In this document: in pieces, positions 34,384 to 44,366 of the stretch
Layout: every line of letters begins with the position of its first letter
Position numbering within the stretch: the stretch's first letter is position 1
Source: Orbilia blumenaviensis
Lineage: Eukaryota; Ascomycota; Orbiliomycetes; Orbiliales; Orbiliaceae
Length of the DNA: 64,000 nucleotides
Assembly: GCA_036872755.1 (NCBI GenBank)
Contig: JAVHNS010000004.1
Span: forward strand, 2,356,001 to 2,420,000
Direction: 5' to 3'
Notes under the pieces: model-generated
The model's database searches: none
Told to the model about the DNA's origin: nothing
Seen by the model: the letters and a program-made list of their open reading frames with translations, nothing else
Position numbers and translations under genes: made by a program

Positions 34384-34975
34384 GATCATAACCAGCACTA
34401 CTTCTGGTATCACCCAAGGGCATTTTCCATGGGTGGGATGTAGGACGCTTAGGCACCGGCTAACTACAATGAAGAACAACATATCCAACTGCAATGGGAA
34501 AATATTCTTAAAAAAAAACTATAACAGTTCTGGCCTTTGCAGCGTGGATGCCTGATTGATATCAGGCTTACTTTGACTAAGGGGAATCGGCTTCTATTAT
34601 GGTCATATGACGTTGTGATCAGTATAATTGGAAAACCCCAGCGAATCTATGGATCCAGCGCGGGAGCCAACAGGTGTGGGTTGCTTGATAGCACGGGTGC
34701 TCGCAGGTCTGGGTTTGGTTCTTTCGGAATTACCATATTTGATACTTGCCAGGGGAGTTCGGAAAATCTCTCTTCTAGATTGCGGTTCTTTTCGGCGGCA
34801 ATGCAACCGTTATCGATTCCTGTTCTATGCTACAGATCTGTTGAGTTAGCTAGAGCTCAGGTCAAACAAACTGCGATCCCTAGGGCTCGAGCTTTTGAAT
34901 CTAATTTTCGCTCTAAATTGATCCAACAAGTTTCACGGGCACGGCCGCAACATCGTAACTTCCCCTGATTTTTCA

Positions 34976-36584
34976 ATGGATTCTGTCTTAGACGACATAT
35001 CGCACAGACGATACAACCCGCTGAGGGGTAACTGGATACTTGTCTCCCCGCATCGGACGAAGCGGCCTTGGCGGTAAGTTCCTTAATGTCCCCGAGAGCC
35101 CATTTTGTGGTATTTTTCTATGTGACAACACAAACAGAAACCCATCACTTCCAGAGTTGACATTTTGTCCCCGCTCATGGGTATAGTGGTCAGGAGGAGT
35201 CACCAAGTGGGAATACACTCCCAGAATACGACCCCGGTGTAAGGATTCCTACCTGAAAAAATAGATATGATATGTTGGGTTCAACTATAAACTCATGCCC
35301 TGTGCTTTAGTGTTACCTGTGTCCTAGGAATCAGAGGTCAGGCGGAGCTCAGAACCCTGATTACAAGGATACATTCATTTTCATCAATGACTTCGCCGCT
35401 GTAAAGGAAGATCAGGAAGACTATGAAAGCGCTAAATCCGAAGGTGGGCGATACACAACACCCTTTGCCACTCCCTATAACTCGAGAGCGGTTCTAATGT
35501 GGGGGTGCGTGTCCAGACAAATCCTCGCTATTGCTCAAGGCGGAGGGTGTGAAGGGAAAATGTTATGTCATTTGCTTCTCCCCGGCGCATAATAAGTATG
35601 AAATCTTGTGATCAAGCCAGTCGATATAGAGTAAATTAATTAACATACTCGCTCTTAGGACGCTAGCGGATATGTCAATCAAAGAAATATCTGTGGTCAT
35701 CAACACCTGGCAAAACTTGTATCGCGATGTCCAACAGAACACCCCATTCCGATATATCCAAATATTCGAAAACAAGGGAGAGTCTATGGGCTGTAGCAAT
35801 CCGCATGCTCATTGCCAAGCCTGGACTACAAGTCATCTCCCCGAGGAACCGGCCGCGGAACTCCACAACCTGATTGAGTATCGACGGAGACACAACTCAT
35901 GTATGCTCTGCGACTATCTTGTACTAGAATTGGAAAAAAAAGAGCGAATAGTCGCCGAAAATGACGGCTGGTTGGCTATTTGCCCATGGTGGGCGTTTTG
36001 GCCGTTCGAGACGCTGGTGATCAGTAAGAAGTGTATCAAAAATATATTGGAGCTTGAAGGTGAGAGGGATGTTGAACTCTTTGCGGAGATTATCAGCATC
36101 ATTACGACGAAATATGACAATCTTTTTGAGACGAAGTTTCCGTATAGTAAGTGGAGTAAATTCATGCTGTTCTCATTGGTCGATCTCCACAAGCAGATTG
36201 AGAACATTGGGCAGATAGTGAACTATATCAGAAAAATGCTAACATGCCTGGCAGGTATGGGAATTCACCAGGCGCCGCTGAGAGGAACGGACGAAGAACA
36301 TGCGGCGAATCATGTACACTTCCATTTCTTACCGCCGTTGCTACGAAGCGCCACAGTTAAGAAGTTTCAGGTCGGGTAAGCAAGATAATCAGTGATAACG
36401 AAATCGCTAATAACTGCCTTTCCCCAAGTGGCACATATAATCACAAAAGTGCTAATATGATGTCATATCTAGATATGAGCTGCTGGCCGAGCCTCAGAGG
36501 GATATTACCCCGGAGCAGGCTGCAAGGCGTCTGCAGGCACTGAGCACAGAACTGTATCGAGATAAACTAGATGGGAGTTCATGA
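34976..36584 (+). CDS. GAL7: Galactose-1-phosphate uridylyltransferase
   Basis: The second Leloir-pathway enzyme, exchanging UDP between UDP-glucose and galactose-1-phosphate. Seven exons: 34976-35073, 35187-35238, 35311-35443, 35517-35595, 35659-36146, 36255-36375 and 36473-36584; 360 residues. Each junction restores a family motif: [72 protein letters not shown] and [23 protein letters not shown]. The zinc-type cysteines (CxxC) are present, and so are His170, the expected uridylylated His172 and Gln174. The loop that is normally HPHG reads HAHC (170-173), and CPGN reads CPRN. The 108-base fifth intron has no in-frame stop, so unspliced message would carry a 36-residue insert. The start at 34976 is the first ATG with family similarity. 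It is likely active, but the altered loop leaves some doubt. Confidence 0.88.
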
Positions 36585-38293
36585 TAGCATCCTAAAAGAA
36601 CTGCAAGACGATGCTTACAAATGCTTATCTATACGCATTAAGCTTGCTTGGTTTGCTTTCACGGCTTTATATTTAGCCTTTTTACTTAGATCAAGTTTGA
36701 AAAGACGAAAGACTAGAGATCCCAATTACAAGCATTATTACCGTATTTATGAACCGGTTTCCAAGACTGCGTCCAGCAAATAGGACTATGGCACATGACT
36801 CTACGAGCAGCAATTCAATACATGCAGATTTTGAAGGCGCTTCCAGAGCGCTTTAATATCGCGAAAGGTGCATCATATCGGTATCTAAGTGCAAGCAACT
36901 GCCAACCCTGCAAGTTGCCGAACCGTTAGCCACACCGTTCACACTTCCGCTCATCTGCGAGACTTATGCAACTACTTGAAAGGTACTGCAGGAAATAAGC
37001 CGACTTGTTCCTTAGGCCTCTGAGCAATAAGGCCACCTGCACGAAAAATCGCGAAACAATGCAGGCGCTTAAGCTTTAGAAAACCACAAGCTAACATTGT
37101 GTTGTTCGGGTACTTGATCCAACAGGGCTGTAGAAATCTAACAAGGCTGGCACGCTGGAATCTAGCATCCTTATTGTATTCTGCTTTTTTCGCGCCCAGT
37201 TCCAAGAAATCCTGGTGTATAACATCAACCTTATATTAAGGTTTTTCATGGGTATACCCTCTTCTGCAGGTACACTTGCCTAATTTCTATGAGTACACTT
37301 GTCAGATCGCCTCAGAAAAGACGTGTGCGAGAAAACGGCTGTGCAGAACAATACAGCCCCATGGGCGCTTATTCTGACAAGAATGCAACACCTCTTTTTG
37401 TTATATCTACTGCAGAAGACGTAACAACTTGTAGGCTGACTTAAGGCCGACCAGGGCTTTTGCAAACGCTAGGTCAATTAACGGGGCCAGAGAAGCAACA
37501 TAGAAACATTCGAAATGGGGATATCCCGGACGACTTGAGATGGAGTTAGCGAATCGTTCGGCATAGTTTGGCTCCCGGTGTTTACTGGCAGGATCTGGCG
37601 AAGGCGGTGTGCCAATTATTTCATTTCAGCAGGGCTAATGGAGGTAGGGAGGGGGGCAATTAGCAATCGCGTACTTCGTTTCTCCAAGTTTAGCATCTGC
37701 GAAATGTTAGATGCAGACGTACATATACTTCGACCGTGCCATTCGACCGTGCCTTTATTCTTGTTGAAAAGCTTTTCAGATTCCTTCTTCTTATTCCCCT
37801 TTCAGTCAGGATTTCAATGGCGAAGGTGAAGGCAAACAGTGTACCGTTCAGCTGAGCTGCGGTGGTCATGGGATTTTCGGGGGGTCTATTCCTTTTTTAT
37901 ATTCACATTCGTTCACTCTACTTATTTCTAGCTGGCACAGCTGCCCTTTTTCCTTGCTTTAACCAAGCGTTTCAACTTCGAATCCAAACTGTTTTAGAGC
38001 TGGCCTCAGCAGTGATTTATTTATTTTCTCCTCTGCTTCCTCTGTTAACGGTTGCTCTATAGAAGCTACCCCAAGGTATCAGAATACCAGGAACTTGAAA
38101 CTTTCCCCTTCCATTTTGCCTTCCTGTGTGAAGTTGACACCTATAATTCCCAGCGGGGAGCTTCAAGTACAGTAAACAGAATATAACTACTAGCTGGGAC
38201 AAATAAACATCCTTCAGCATGACGAAGGTAAATATCAGCACCGAAGAACGAGCGCTTCTCCTTGAAATTGTCATCGTCTAGGGATGTTTCAAT
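36585..38293. other. Intergenic region, no gene seen
   Basis: 1.7 kb between GAL7 and the bestrophin-like gene. A 70-residue frame starting inside the GAL7 stop region (36571-36783) has one hydrophobic stretch but no other support. An ATG at 38219 opens a 20-codon frame to 38281 that is either a leader peptide or an alternative first exon of the next gene. Confidence 0.45.
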
Positions 38294-40594
38294 ATGGCCA
38301 AGGAGGTATTTTGGTCCCTTTCATAGATTTCAAGGTCTTGCCATGCCAAAACTTTTCTGCCCTTCCAGATACTTCCATTTGAATAGTTGGTATTGTGGTT
38401 TCGATTTCTCATCTATTTGATTCTACCTTAGACGCATAGATTTCTTTGGGAAAATGAAGGACTGTTTCTAACATTGAATTCTTTTTATGCTGAACTTTAG
38501 AAGTCCGAAGACAAGGCTCCCAAACCGTCAAGGTTACCAGATCCCCTCAAGCTCCGCAGCGGTGTTATATTTGCGACAATACCTAGTCTCCTGATTGTCG
38601 GGCTATGGGCCGGAGCAGTTACATATGTTCATCTTTATCATTATAACTTACAAGTTGATGAAGGGTTGGTGCCGGTACTTGGTAAGTTTTACTCCACAGA
38701 ACTGTAGAGGCGCAAAAGACAGATATAAGACCTATTATGGCACCGTCTTTTGGGTAATACCGGGAACATTGTTTGCTTTGCTAGTGTTCGAGATCCTGTA
38801 AGGAGAACGGCAGGGCAACTGGATAATCTGTTTTACTATTGTCCGAGGGCAAAGAGGATTGGGACCCGAGATCTTCCCAACTTATCGAAAAGGAAGCGAA
38901 ACTCGTCTACGGAAGACACCAGGGGGAACGGTGAAGGAAAGGTTATGGGGAAATGACTGACCTCGTATCTACCAACATAGGTATCGTGGCAAGCGTTGCC
39001 ATAGCCTTCAAACTATACGTTAGCTACCAACGCTACCAAGATGCACGGTAAATACCAAAATCCCTTTCGCATATGCCTTATTCTTAAATATATTTCTTAA
39101 GTAACGTTTGTTAACCTGGAACTTATATTTAAAACCAAAAAAGAGCTCAATGGTCACATCTGAGAATCTGCGTCCGCAATCTTGTCCGATTAATATGGTG
39201 CAATGTCCCGGATGGGCCACGTCAACGCCCTAAAATACCTCCGCCGACACAAATACAAGTAGAGCAAAAGTTGCGTGAGGACTTACTCTCTAAGGCTTCA
39301 GCAATTAGATTGCTAGTTGGGTTTGCATTTGCCTTGAAGCACCATGTGAGAAGGGAATATGGAACCGAATGGCCAGATGTTCGAGCAAGGATTGGGTTCT
39401 TACCTACAGTAAGTGATGGAGAAGCTTTATAAAAAAAAAATAAAAAAATTAAGAAAACATTTAACACCATACTCTTTGGAAAATTAGTTCGCCCGGCGTG
39501 GACCTCCATCCCAAGTTTCTGTTTCCCAATCATTATACACCTCGATGGACCCTGAAAAGGGCCTTCCTGCCGTACCCAATAAGCGGTTCTCTACCGCACC
39601 AGCCCTATGGCTTTCCAGCCTTTTCACTAAAGAAGAGGTTGCAAAGCGCCAGAAGGAGCAAGAACATCACAACATACTTGTGGCGCACCAGAACCTACCG
39701 CTAGAGATTCTATCTTTCCTAGGCAGCTATGTGGATTTATTGAACTCTGAGAAGAAGCTTGAAGGCGGATTGGCGGGCACATTACATGGTGAACTAGGAA
39801 CTTTGAATGAGATTTTGGGAAAGTGCGAGGGGTTAATGGGTGAAAGCATGCCGGTAAGTATTTTAGGATTTTTTCATCAGCATATACCTGGGTAGGAGGG
39901 AGGTATCTAAGTATATTTTATCAACTTATAAGATATACACATGGATAAATGTCCTACTATACTGCTATACATGAAATTTTTTACGAGTTACGATACTGCT
40001 ACTATATATTTATGTTTGATAGCTTCCAGGTCATGTCAATACTAACAAAAATGATTCGTAGCTACCATATGCCGTTATCATTTCCCAAATAAAGTGGCTC
40101 TTTGTACTTCTCTTGCCATTTCAACTCCTCCAAGCGATGAGCTGGATTACGATCCCCGCGGTGTAAGTCACAGCCTTCTTTATAATAACATTTCTGTAAG
40201 TCTTAGAGTTATATTAACACTTACCTAATATGTGAACAGTGTAACAATATCTTTCTCCCTCTTCGGCCTCTCCGCCGCAGCTGCCGCTCTCTCAAACCCA
40301 TTCTCTCCAACTCCAAGCCCAACATCTCTCCCGCTTGACCAAATCTGCACAAACCTCTCCATTGAAATTGACACAATCTGCTCATCGATGCATTCACCTT
40401 CCTACTCCAACTACGCCATGTCCGGCATGATGGTCATGGCAGGAGAGAAAGGTGGGGTGGGATGGATGTATCTTAAGGGTAACAAACCACTAGCACCGCT
40501 CGTAAAAAAGGATTTTGCGGACTGTGTGAAGAACCTGAGCATATCTGATATTTTGGAAGTTATGAGGATGAAAGTTGAGATTCCGGAGACATAA
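38294..40594 (+). CDS. Bestrophin-like anion channel family membrane protein
   Basis: Seven exons: 38294-38305 (uncertain), 38501-38681, 38981-39047, 39144-39408, 39488-39853, 40062-40162 and 40240-40594, giving about 448 residues. It belongs to the fungal UPF0187/bestrophin (RFP-TM) family of membrane proteins, thought to be chloride or anion channels. Family features are an N-terminal hydrophobic segment (GVIFATIPSLLIVGLWAGA), the GLAL-type stretch GIVASVAIAFKLYVSYQRYQDAR, then WSHLRICVRNLVRLIW, NLPLEILSFLGSYV, LLPFQLLQAMSWITIPAV and a second hydrophobic block ending with LPLDQICTNL. Phases of introns 2-6 agree throughout. The first exon is weak: the four codons MAKE join in phase to KSEDKAPK, but ATG 38219 (MTK, donor GTAAAT) also joins in phase. 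Which membrane it sits in cannot be told. Confidence 0.85.
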
Positions 40595-41768
40595 ATGGTG
40601 TCTCTCCACCTGCATCCTTCTCGTCCCCTTTTGCTATATATTATTTAGCTTTCCCCTTCATTGTCTTTTTTCCCCGATTTACCTAGGCCTGAATTTACTC
40701 TGCTTTATTACTCGCGATCAAATTATATAACCTAGCCTGGGACATCTCTCCTTTCTTTCTCAGACATATATATCGACCATATCGACCATCCAAACCAGAA
40801 CACAACTGCAATTACCAAAACAGGGGGTTCATCATCAAATTTATCCTTCATTTACAACAACCAATCCCAAATATTTCCTTTCATTTTACATATTTTCTTC
40901 CCCAGTTATCATATACCATTATGGGCGTACATTCCTTCCTCACTAGATCTGTTGTCTATACATACATATGCACTAGCAGACTTTGATTTACCCATTAACT
41001 ACAATTTATCATGAGTAAGCCAATTAACCAAAATATTATTATGCTTACGTAGCTTAATAGTACACGATGTTACCTGAAATATAATACCTTAAGTCCATAT
41101 TCGTCCTGTTTGCAGTTGCTTATGTTAGGAAACCGAAGGGAGTAAGGAGAGACTTGATTCAATTGAATAACCTTCCATCTTAAGGTGAAATAAAAAGAGA
41201 AAAGGATAGAGACAGACAAAGATAGACATATAAAGGACACACAATACCCCTTACCCCATGCACCGTTCCTTCCCCGATACACAAAGTCTATTTGATATGT
41301 TCCTTTTCCCGTAAAGCAAAAATACCGCGCTGCCGATGTACAGAACCAACCTAATGCGACGTCGAAAGGAGAAAAAAGCGACTCATTAAGTTACCCCATG
41401 ATACCAGATCAGACAGATAGGTAAAAAGAAAACCAGAGGGCGGCGATGGAGGGCAAGGGCGTGGTATAATTAAAAGAGAATATAAAACCAAAAGTTGGGG
41501 ATATTAATTGTAGAGGGTGGAGATGTTATGTAGAAATGACATTGAAAAAATGGAGAGGGGGAAAAAAGGGAGATATATCGAGCACCGCGAGGTGGGAAAG
41601 ATGACCCAAATGATGCTGTAACCTCTACCGTCTTTCTGGCTGGGACGGCGTAAGACAGCAACTGGAAAAGGGCACTAACAATTCTTTCTGTGCAAACATA
41701 GTGGAGAATGACTATCATAATTTTATCACAGGGTGAGGCAGAAGCGACTTCCAGATGAAGTTGAACTC

Positions 41769-41788
41769 AAAAAAAAAAAAAAAAAAAA
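41769..41788. repeat. A20 homopolymer
   Basis: Uninterrupted run of 20 A in intergenic DNA. Confidence 0.9.
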
Positions 41789-42282
41789 GCATAAGCTTCA
41801 AGTTTGAAATTGAATGACGAAAAGAAGATGACAGGATATCTGATTATAAACTATAAAGGGAAAGGTGAGTACACCAAAGAAGAAAAGAAAAACAATCAAC
41901 AAAAAGAAGAAAAATAAATAAAGCTGAAATGAATAAAACTGAAATACGGAATATAAAGAGAACTCCTGGCCAGGCCAAAGCAAATACAATCGCCACGAAA
42001 ACATAGGCCCATTGTGATATCATTCTGGAGCTCCATCACTTCCCATGGAGTCCGCCAAACAAAATGCAGTATCATCAACAAGCTAACCTTCACGCCAAAA
42101 ACATAGAGAGAAAACAGGGCTCTGATATTGTTAACCCCGTGGTGAAAGCGTAACAAAGTGAGAGCGTAGCAAAGTGAATGCGATCGGAGCAAAAGCCGAA
42201 GTTAGAAGAGGGGAAAAATAGAAGGAAATACTAGCGAAATGTCAGGTCAGGGCGTGGATGCCAAACAAATAGATATCAGACC

Positions 42283-42299
42283 AAAAAAAAAAAAAAAAA
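42283..42299. repeat. A17 homopolymer
   Basis: Uninterrupted run of 17 A about 60 bases beyond the stop codon of the 42361-43467 gene. Confidence 0.9.
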
Positions 42300-42360
42300 C
42301 CACCCACCGGGAGCCACCGTAAAAAATAAGGATATCAGACGCCCCAAAAGAAACACCAGC

Positions 42361-43467
42361 TTAAGAAACAGTGATACTCCTGAGCCCACTGCCCATCCCC
42401 GAGCTCATCACGATCCTACCACCGACTTTTCCAACCGTCCCGCTGGCTGCACGTTTTACAATATCACCGCCTGAGCTCCCAAGTTCCAGCATTTCACTTC
42501 GACCAACCTCTTTCCCTAGAGCATACCCGGCCGAAAAGCTGATGGCACTAACAATTATAACGGCACCGGCAGAGACGGCAAGGGTAAGGTATGTCATATT
42601 GGAGGCAGAAATAGAAGCCATAGTGCTTGCCATAGTCGCATTAGGAGCAGCCGTAGTTTTGGAAGAGCGTCGAGTCTTCGTTTTCGGTTTATGCTTACTA
42701 GTGGCTTGTACCTCTTCCCTCGGTCTTCTAGGGGAAACTGGTCGCTTCCGCTCCAATGGTGACTGTGGCGGGGGTGGGTTGTGCACCGTGCGACGATATT
42801 GTGGTGGTGGTGGAGGGCGGCGAGGAGCAGACATCATAGCCTCCCGTTCAGAGTCTGTGACGAGGGACAATGTCTGAATAGGAGCTGGTCGAGCGTGCTC
42901 TTGTATAGATCCTAGACGTTCATTCGGCCTCGGTTTCGAGGCACTACCCACGCCAGCGGCGCACGAAAGTAAGGTCGACAAACTAGCCCTTAAAGCAGCA
43001 TCATGGTCAGGCTGCGGCGGATCCCGAGAGAATGTCCTAAAATTATTCTGAGGTCGTAGCGGTGCCGATACATACGACGAGAGGCCAGCTACGGGCTGGA
43101 TCTCGCCTTCATCTTCGTCGTCTTCTTCGTCCGACGACCCTTCTTCACCCTCGCTTAGCGAAGGATCGGTGATCGAGCTCCCCATGCTTTCTATTGCGTT
43201 CAGATCGAGACCATCCAAATCCTCATCATCGTCATCGTCGTCGTCATATTCGTCGCTGCTTTCTACAGCTCTCGAAGCAGCCGGAATAGCTGTAGATGTT
43301 GAGTTCCGTCGCCGCCGGGCACGGTTTTTCCTTCTTTGGACTTGGAGACCGCTGGCGAGGATGGGATCTTCAGGGGAACTCGAAGATGTATAGCTATCGG
43401 AAGGCTGCGAAGCGACTTCGATCCAAGAGTCGACACGGTCGGGAGGAGCTATGGAGATAGTAATCAT
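42361..43467 (-). CDS. Single-pass membrane protein with N-terminal WIEV motif
   Basis: A 368-residue single-exon frame starting at ATG 43467. I do not recognise a named family. From the N-terminus: the tetrapeptide WIEV at 15-18 directly after Asp-Ser and followed by a Ser/Asp/Glu-rich stretch, which fits the W-x-x-[LIV] Atg8-interacting motif; an Arg-rich patch (RRKNRARRRR, about 45-54); two acidic tracts (DEYDDDDDDDEDLDGL near 73-88, then Glu/Asp-rich to about 125); a Pro/Arg-rich low-complexity part; one hydrophobic segment at about 293-318 (Gly/Ala/Ser-rich, ending GYALGKEVG); and a 50-residue Gly/Ser-rich tail. The long disordered cytosolic part with one C-terminal membrane span is the build of selective-autophagy receptors such as Atg32/Atg39, but that role is an inference. 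It lies 127 bases downstream of another minus-strand frame. Confidence 0.8.
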   Translation of the reverse strand: MITISIAPPDRVDSWIEVASQPSDSYTSSSSPEDPILASGLQVQRRKNRARRRRNSTSTAIPAASRAVESSDEYDDDDDDDEDLDGLDLNAIESMGSSITDPSLSEGEEGSSDEEDDEDEGEIQPVAGLSSYVSAPLRPQNNFRTFSRDPPQPDHDAALRASLSTLLSCAAGVGSASKPRPNERLGSIQEHARPAPIQTLSLVTDSEREAMMSAPRRPPPPPQYRRTVHNPPPPQSPLERKRPVSPRRPREEVQATSKHKPKTKTRRSSKTTAAPNATMASTMASISASNMTYLTLAVSAGAVIIVSAISFSAGYALGKEVGRSEMLELGSSGGDIVKRAASGTVGKVGGRIVMSSGMGSGLRSITVS

Positions 43468-43594
43468 GATATGTGTAAGTTTTATATTCTTTCTTTCTTA
43501 GTCTGATATGTCTTTTCTCAGTTGTGAATTCCCGCGATTTTTCTTTGTGTGCAGGAGTATATGAGGATGAAAATATGTTTTAGTAGTACTTGTA

Positions 43595-44149
43595 CTACTC
43601 TTCTTCAGTGATGACGATAGTAGGGATATCCCGCGCCCCTAACTTTCCGTTTAAGGGAACGGGCTGGGCAGAGTAGGTAAAGATGCGAAAGGCAAGATAA
43701 AACGTTTTGAAAAGATAAAGTTGAAGGAGGATTAGGAGGTCCGGATGGGATAGGAGAGAGAGGAGCAAAGAAGCCTTACCTGCCATCCTTCGATTGTTGG
43801 ACCTGTCTACATGGATAAAATCGGAACCAGAAGAGCGAGAGTGAGAGTGAGAGTGAGAATGTGAGTAAGTAATTCTGTGTTGTTGGTGTTGAGAGTGAAT
43901 ACTGTGGTTGTTGTTGTGGTTATGGTAAGATGGGGGTGACGGGGCAGGGAGGTTATTGGCCTGGCGGGGGACTCTCTGGCGGGCGAACGATGGCGCCCGT
44001 TCAGGAATAAAGGACACAGCTGCCGCAGTGGCTGCAGTCGTGGAAGCAGAACCACCATAACCACCAGCACCAGAACCACGGGTACCAGCACCACCAGGAG
44101 TGGCGGCAGCTGGCGAATGGGGACCAAAGATGACAGAAGGCTGCATCAT
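43595..44149 (-). CDS. Small low-complexity protein, possible membrane segment
   Basis: Read as one exon this gives 184 residues from ATG 44149 (MMQPSVIFG). The frame is open further up to 44323 but without an ATG, and that part is a translated (TG)n repeat. Residues 1-65 are Gly/Ala/Ser/Pro-rich, then an Asn/His/Ser-rich stretch with HSHSHSHS, then a hydrophobic segment (LLSLLSHPDLLILLQLYLF onward, about 125-155). The hydrophobic part starts exactly at a GTAAGG donor-like site (about 43778) and ends at a CCCAG acceptor-like site near 43663. If these are used, the segment is an intron and the C-terminus changes. I do not recognise a family. It is on the same strand as, and just upstream of, the WIEV membrane protein gene, so it could also be part of that gene's leader. 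Confidence 0.45.
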   Translation of the reverse strand: MMQPSVIFGPHSPAAATPGGAGTRGSGAGGYGGSASTTAATAAAVSFIPERAPSFARQRVPRQANNLPAPSPPSYHNHNNNHSIHSQHQQHRITYSHSHSHSHSRSSGSDFIHVDRSNNRRMAGKASLLLSLLSHPDLLILLQLYLFKTFYLAFRIFTYSAQPVPLNGKLGARDIPTIVITEEE

Positions 44150-44185
44150 CTGGTCATGCTCTTGCTGTATTGCTACTGTGGAGAA

Positions 44186-44213
44186 TGTGTGTGTGTGTGT
44201 GTGTGTGTGTGTG
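44186..44213. repeat. (TG)14 dinucleotide repeat
   Basis: 28 bases of alternating TG just upstream of the 43595-44149 frame (minus strand). Confidence 0.9.
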
Positions 44214-44348
44214 GATGTTGAGGCACAGTCGACCCTTATCTGGTCACGGCGGTTGACTGACTGACCAACTGGACTGACTGGGCTGACCAAATGCCTGGCT
44301 TGATGTTCCGACGTTCGAAACAAAGAACACGGGGTACTTTATGGTGTG

Positions 44349-44366
44349 GTAGTAGTAGTAGTAGTA
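44349..44366. repeat. (GTA)6 trinucleotide repeat
   Basis: Six GTA units, about 140 bases from the (TG)14 run. Confidence 0.85.

Larger units (their letters stand above)
29887..34975. other. 5.1 kb without a recognisable gene, homopolymer-rich
   Basis: The first 500-700 bases are probably the bHLH 3' untranslated region. The rest holds four long A or T runs listed separately, repeats of CTTTCTTCCA near 31187-31230, and a perfect palindrome ATTACCTAGGTAAT at about 31331-31344. Frames at 31458-31895 and 32308-32967 (minus) run through the poly-T tracts, so their Lys/Phe runs are artefacts. No gene is supported. Confidence 0.5.
40595..42360. other. Region between convergent genes, no gene seen
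   Basis: 1.8 kb between the bestrophin-like gene and the WIEV protein gene. It contains A20 (41769-41788) and A17 (42283-42299) runs. The minus-strand frames at 41470-42192 are Phe/Leu-rich translations of A-rich DNA. Confidence 0.5.

Noticed and set aside
34537..34968. 143-residue plus-strand frame just before GAL7
   Set aside because: It begins at TTG, overlaps frames on both strands, and shows no similarity to GAL7 N-termini; the GAL7 start at 34976 fits the family.
18340..34975. Transposon remnants or repeat-induced point mutation
   Set aside because: I found no transposase or reverse-transcriptase motif, no terminal repeats, and no clear TpA-rich broken coding region; a repeat search would be decisive.
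35444..35516. Frameshift or disruption in GAL7
   Set aside because: The apparent change of frame is explained by a 73-base intron (GTGGGC ... CCAG) that restores [16 protein letters not shown], so the gene is not broken.
36571..36783. 70-residue frame overlapping the GAL7 stop, with a hydrophobic stretch
   Set aside because: Overlaps the GAL7 end, is short and unsupported; one hydrophobic stretch is expected by chance in AT-rich DNA.
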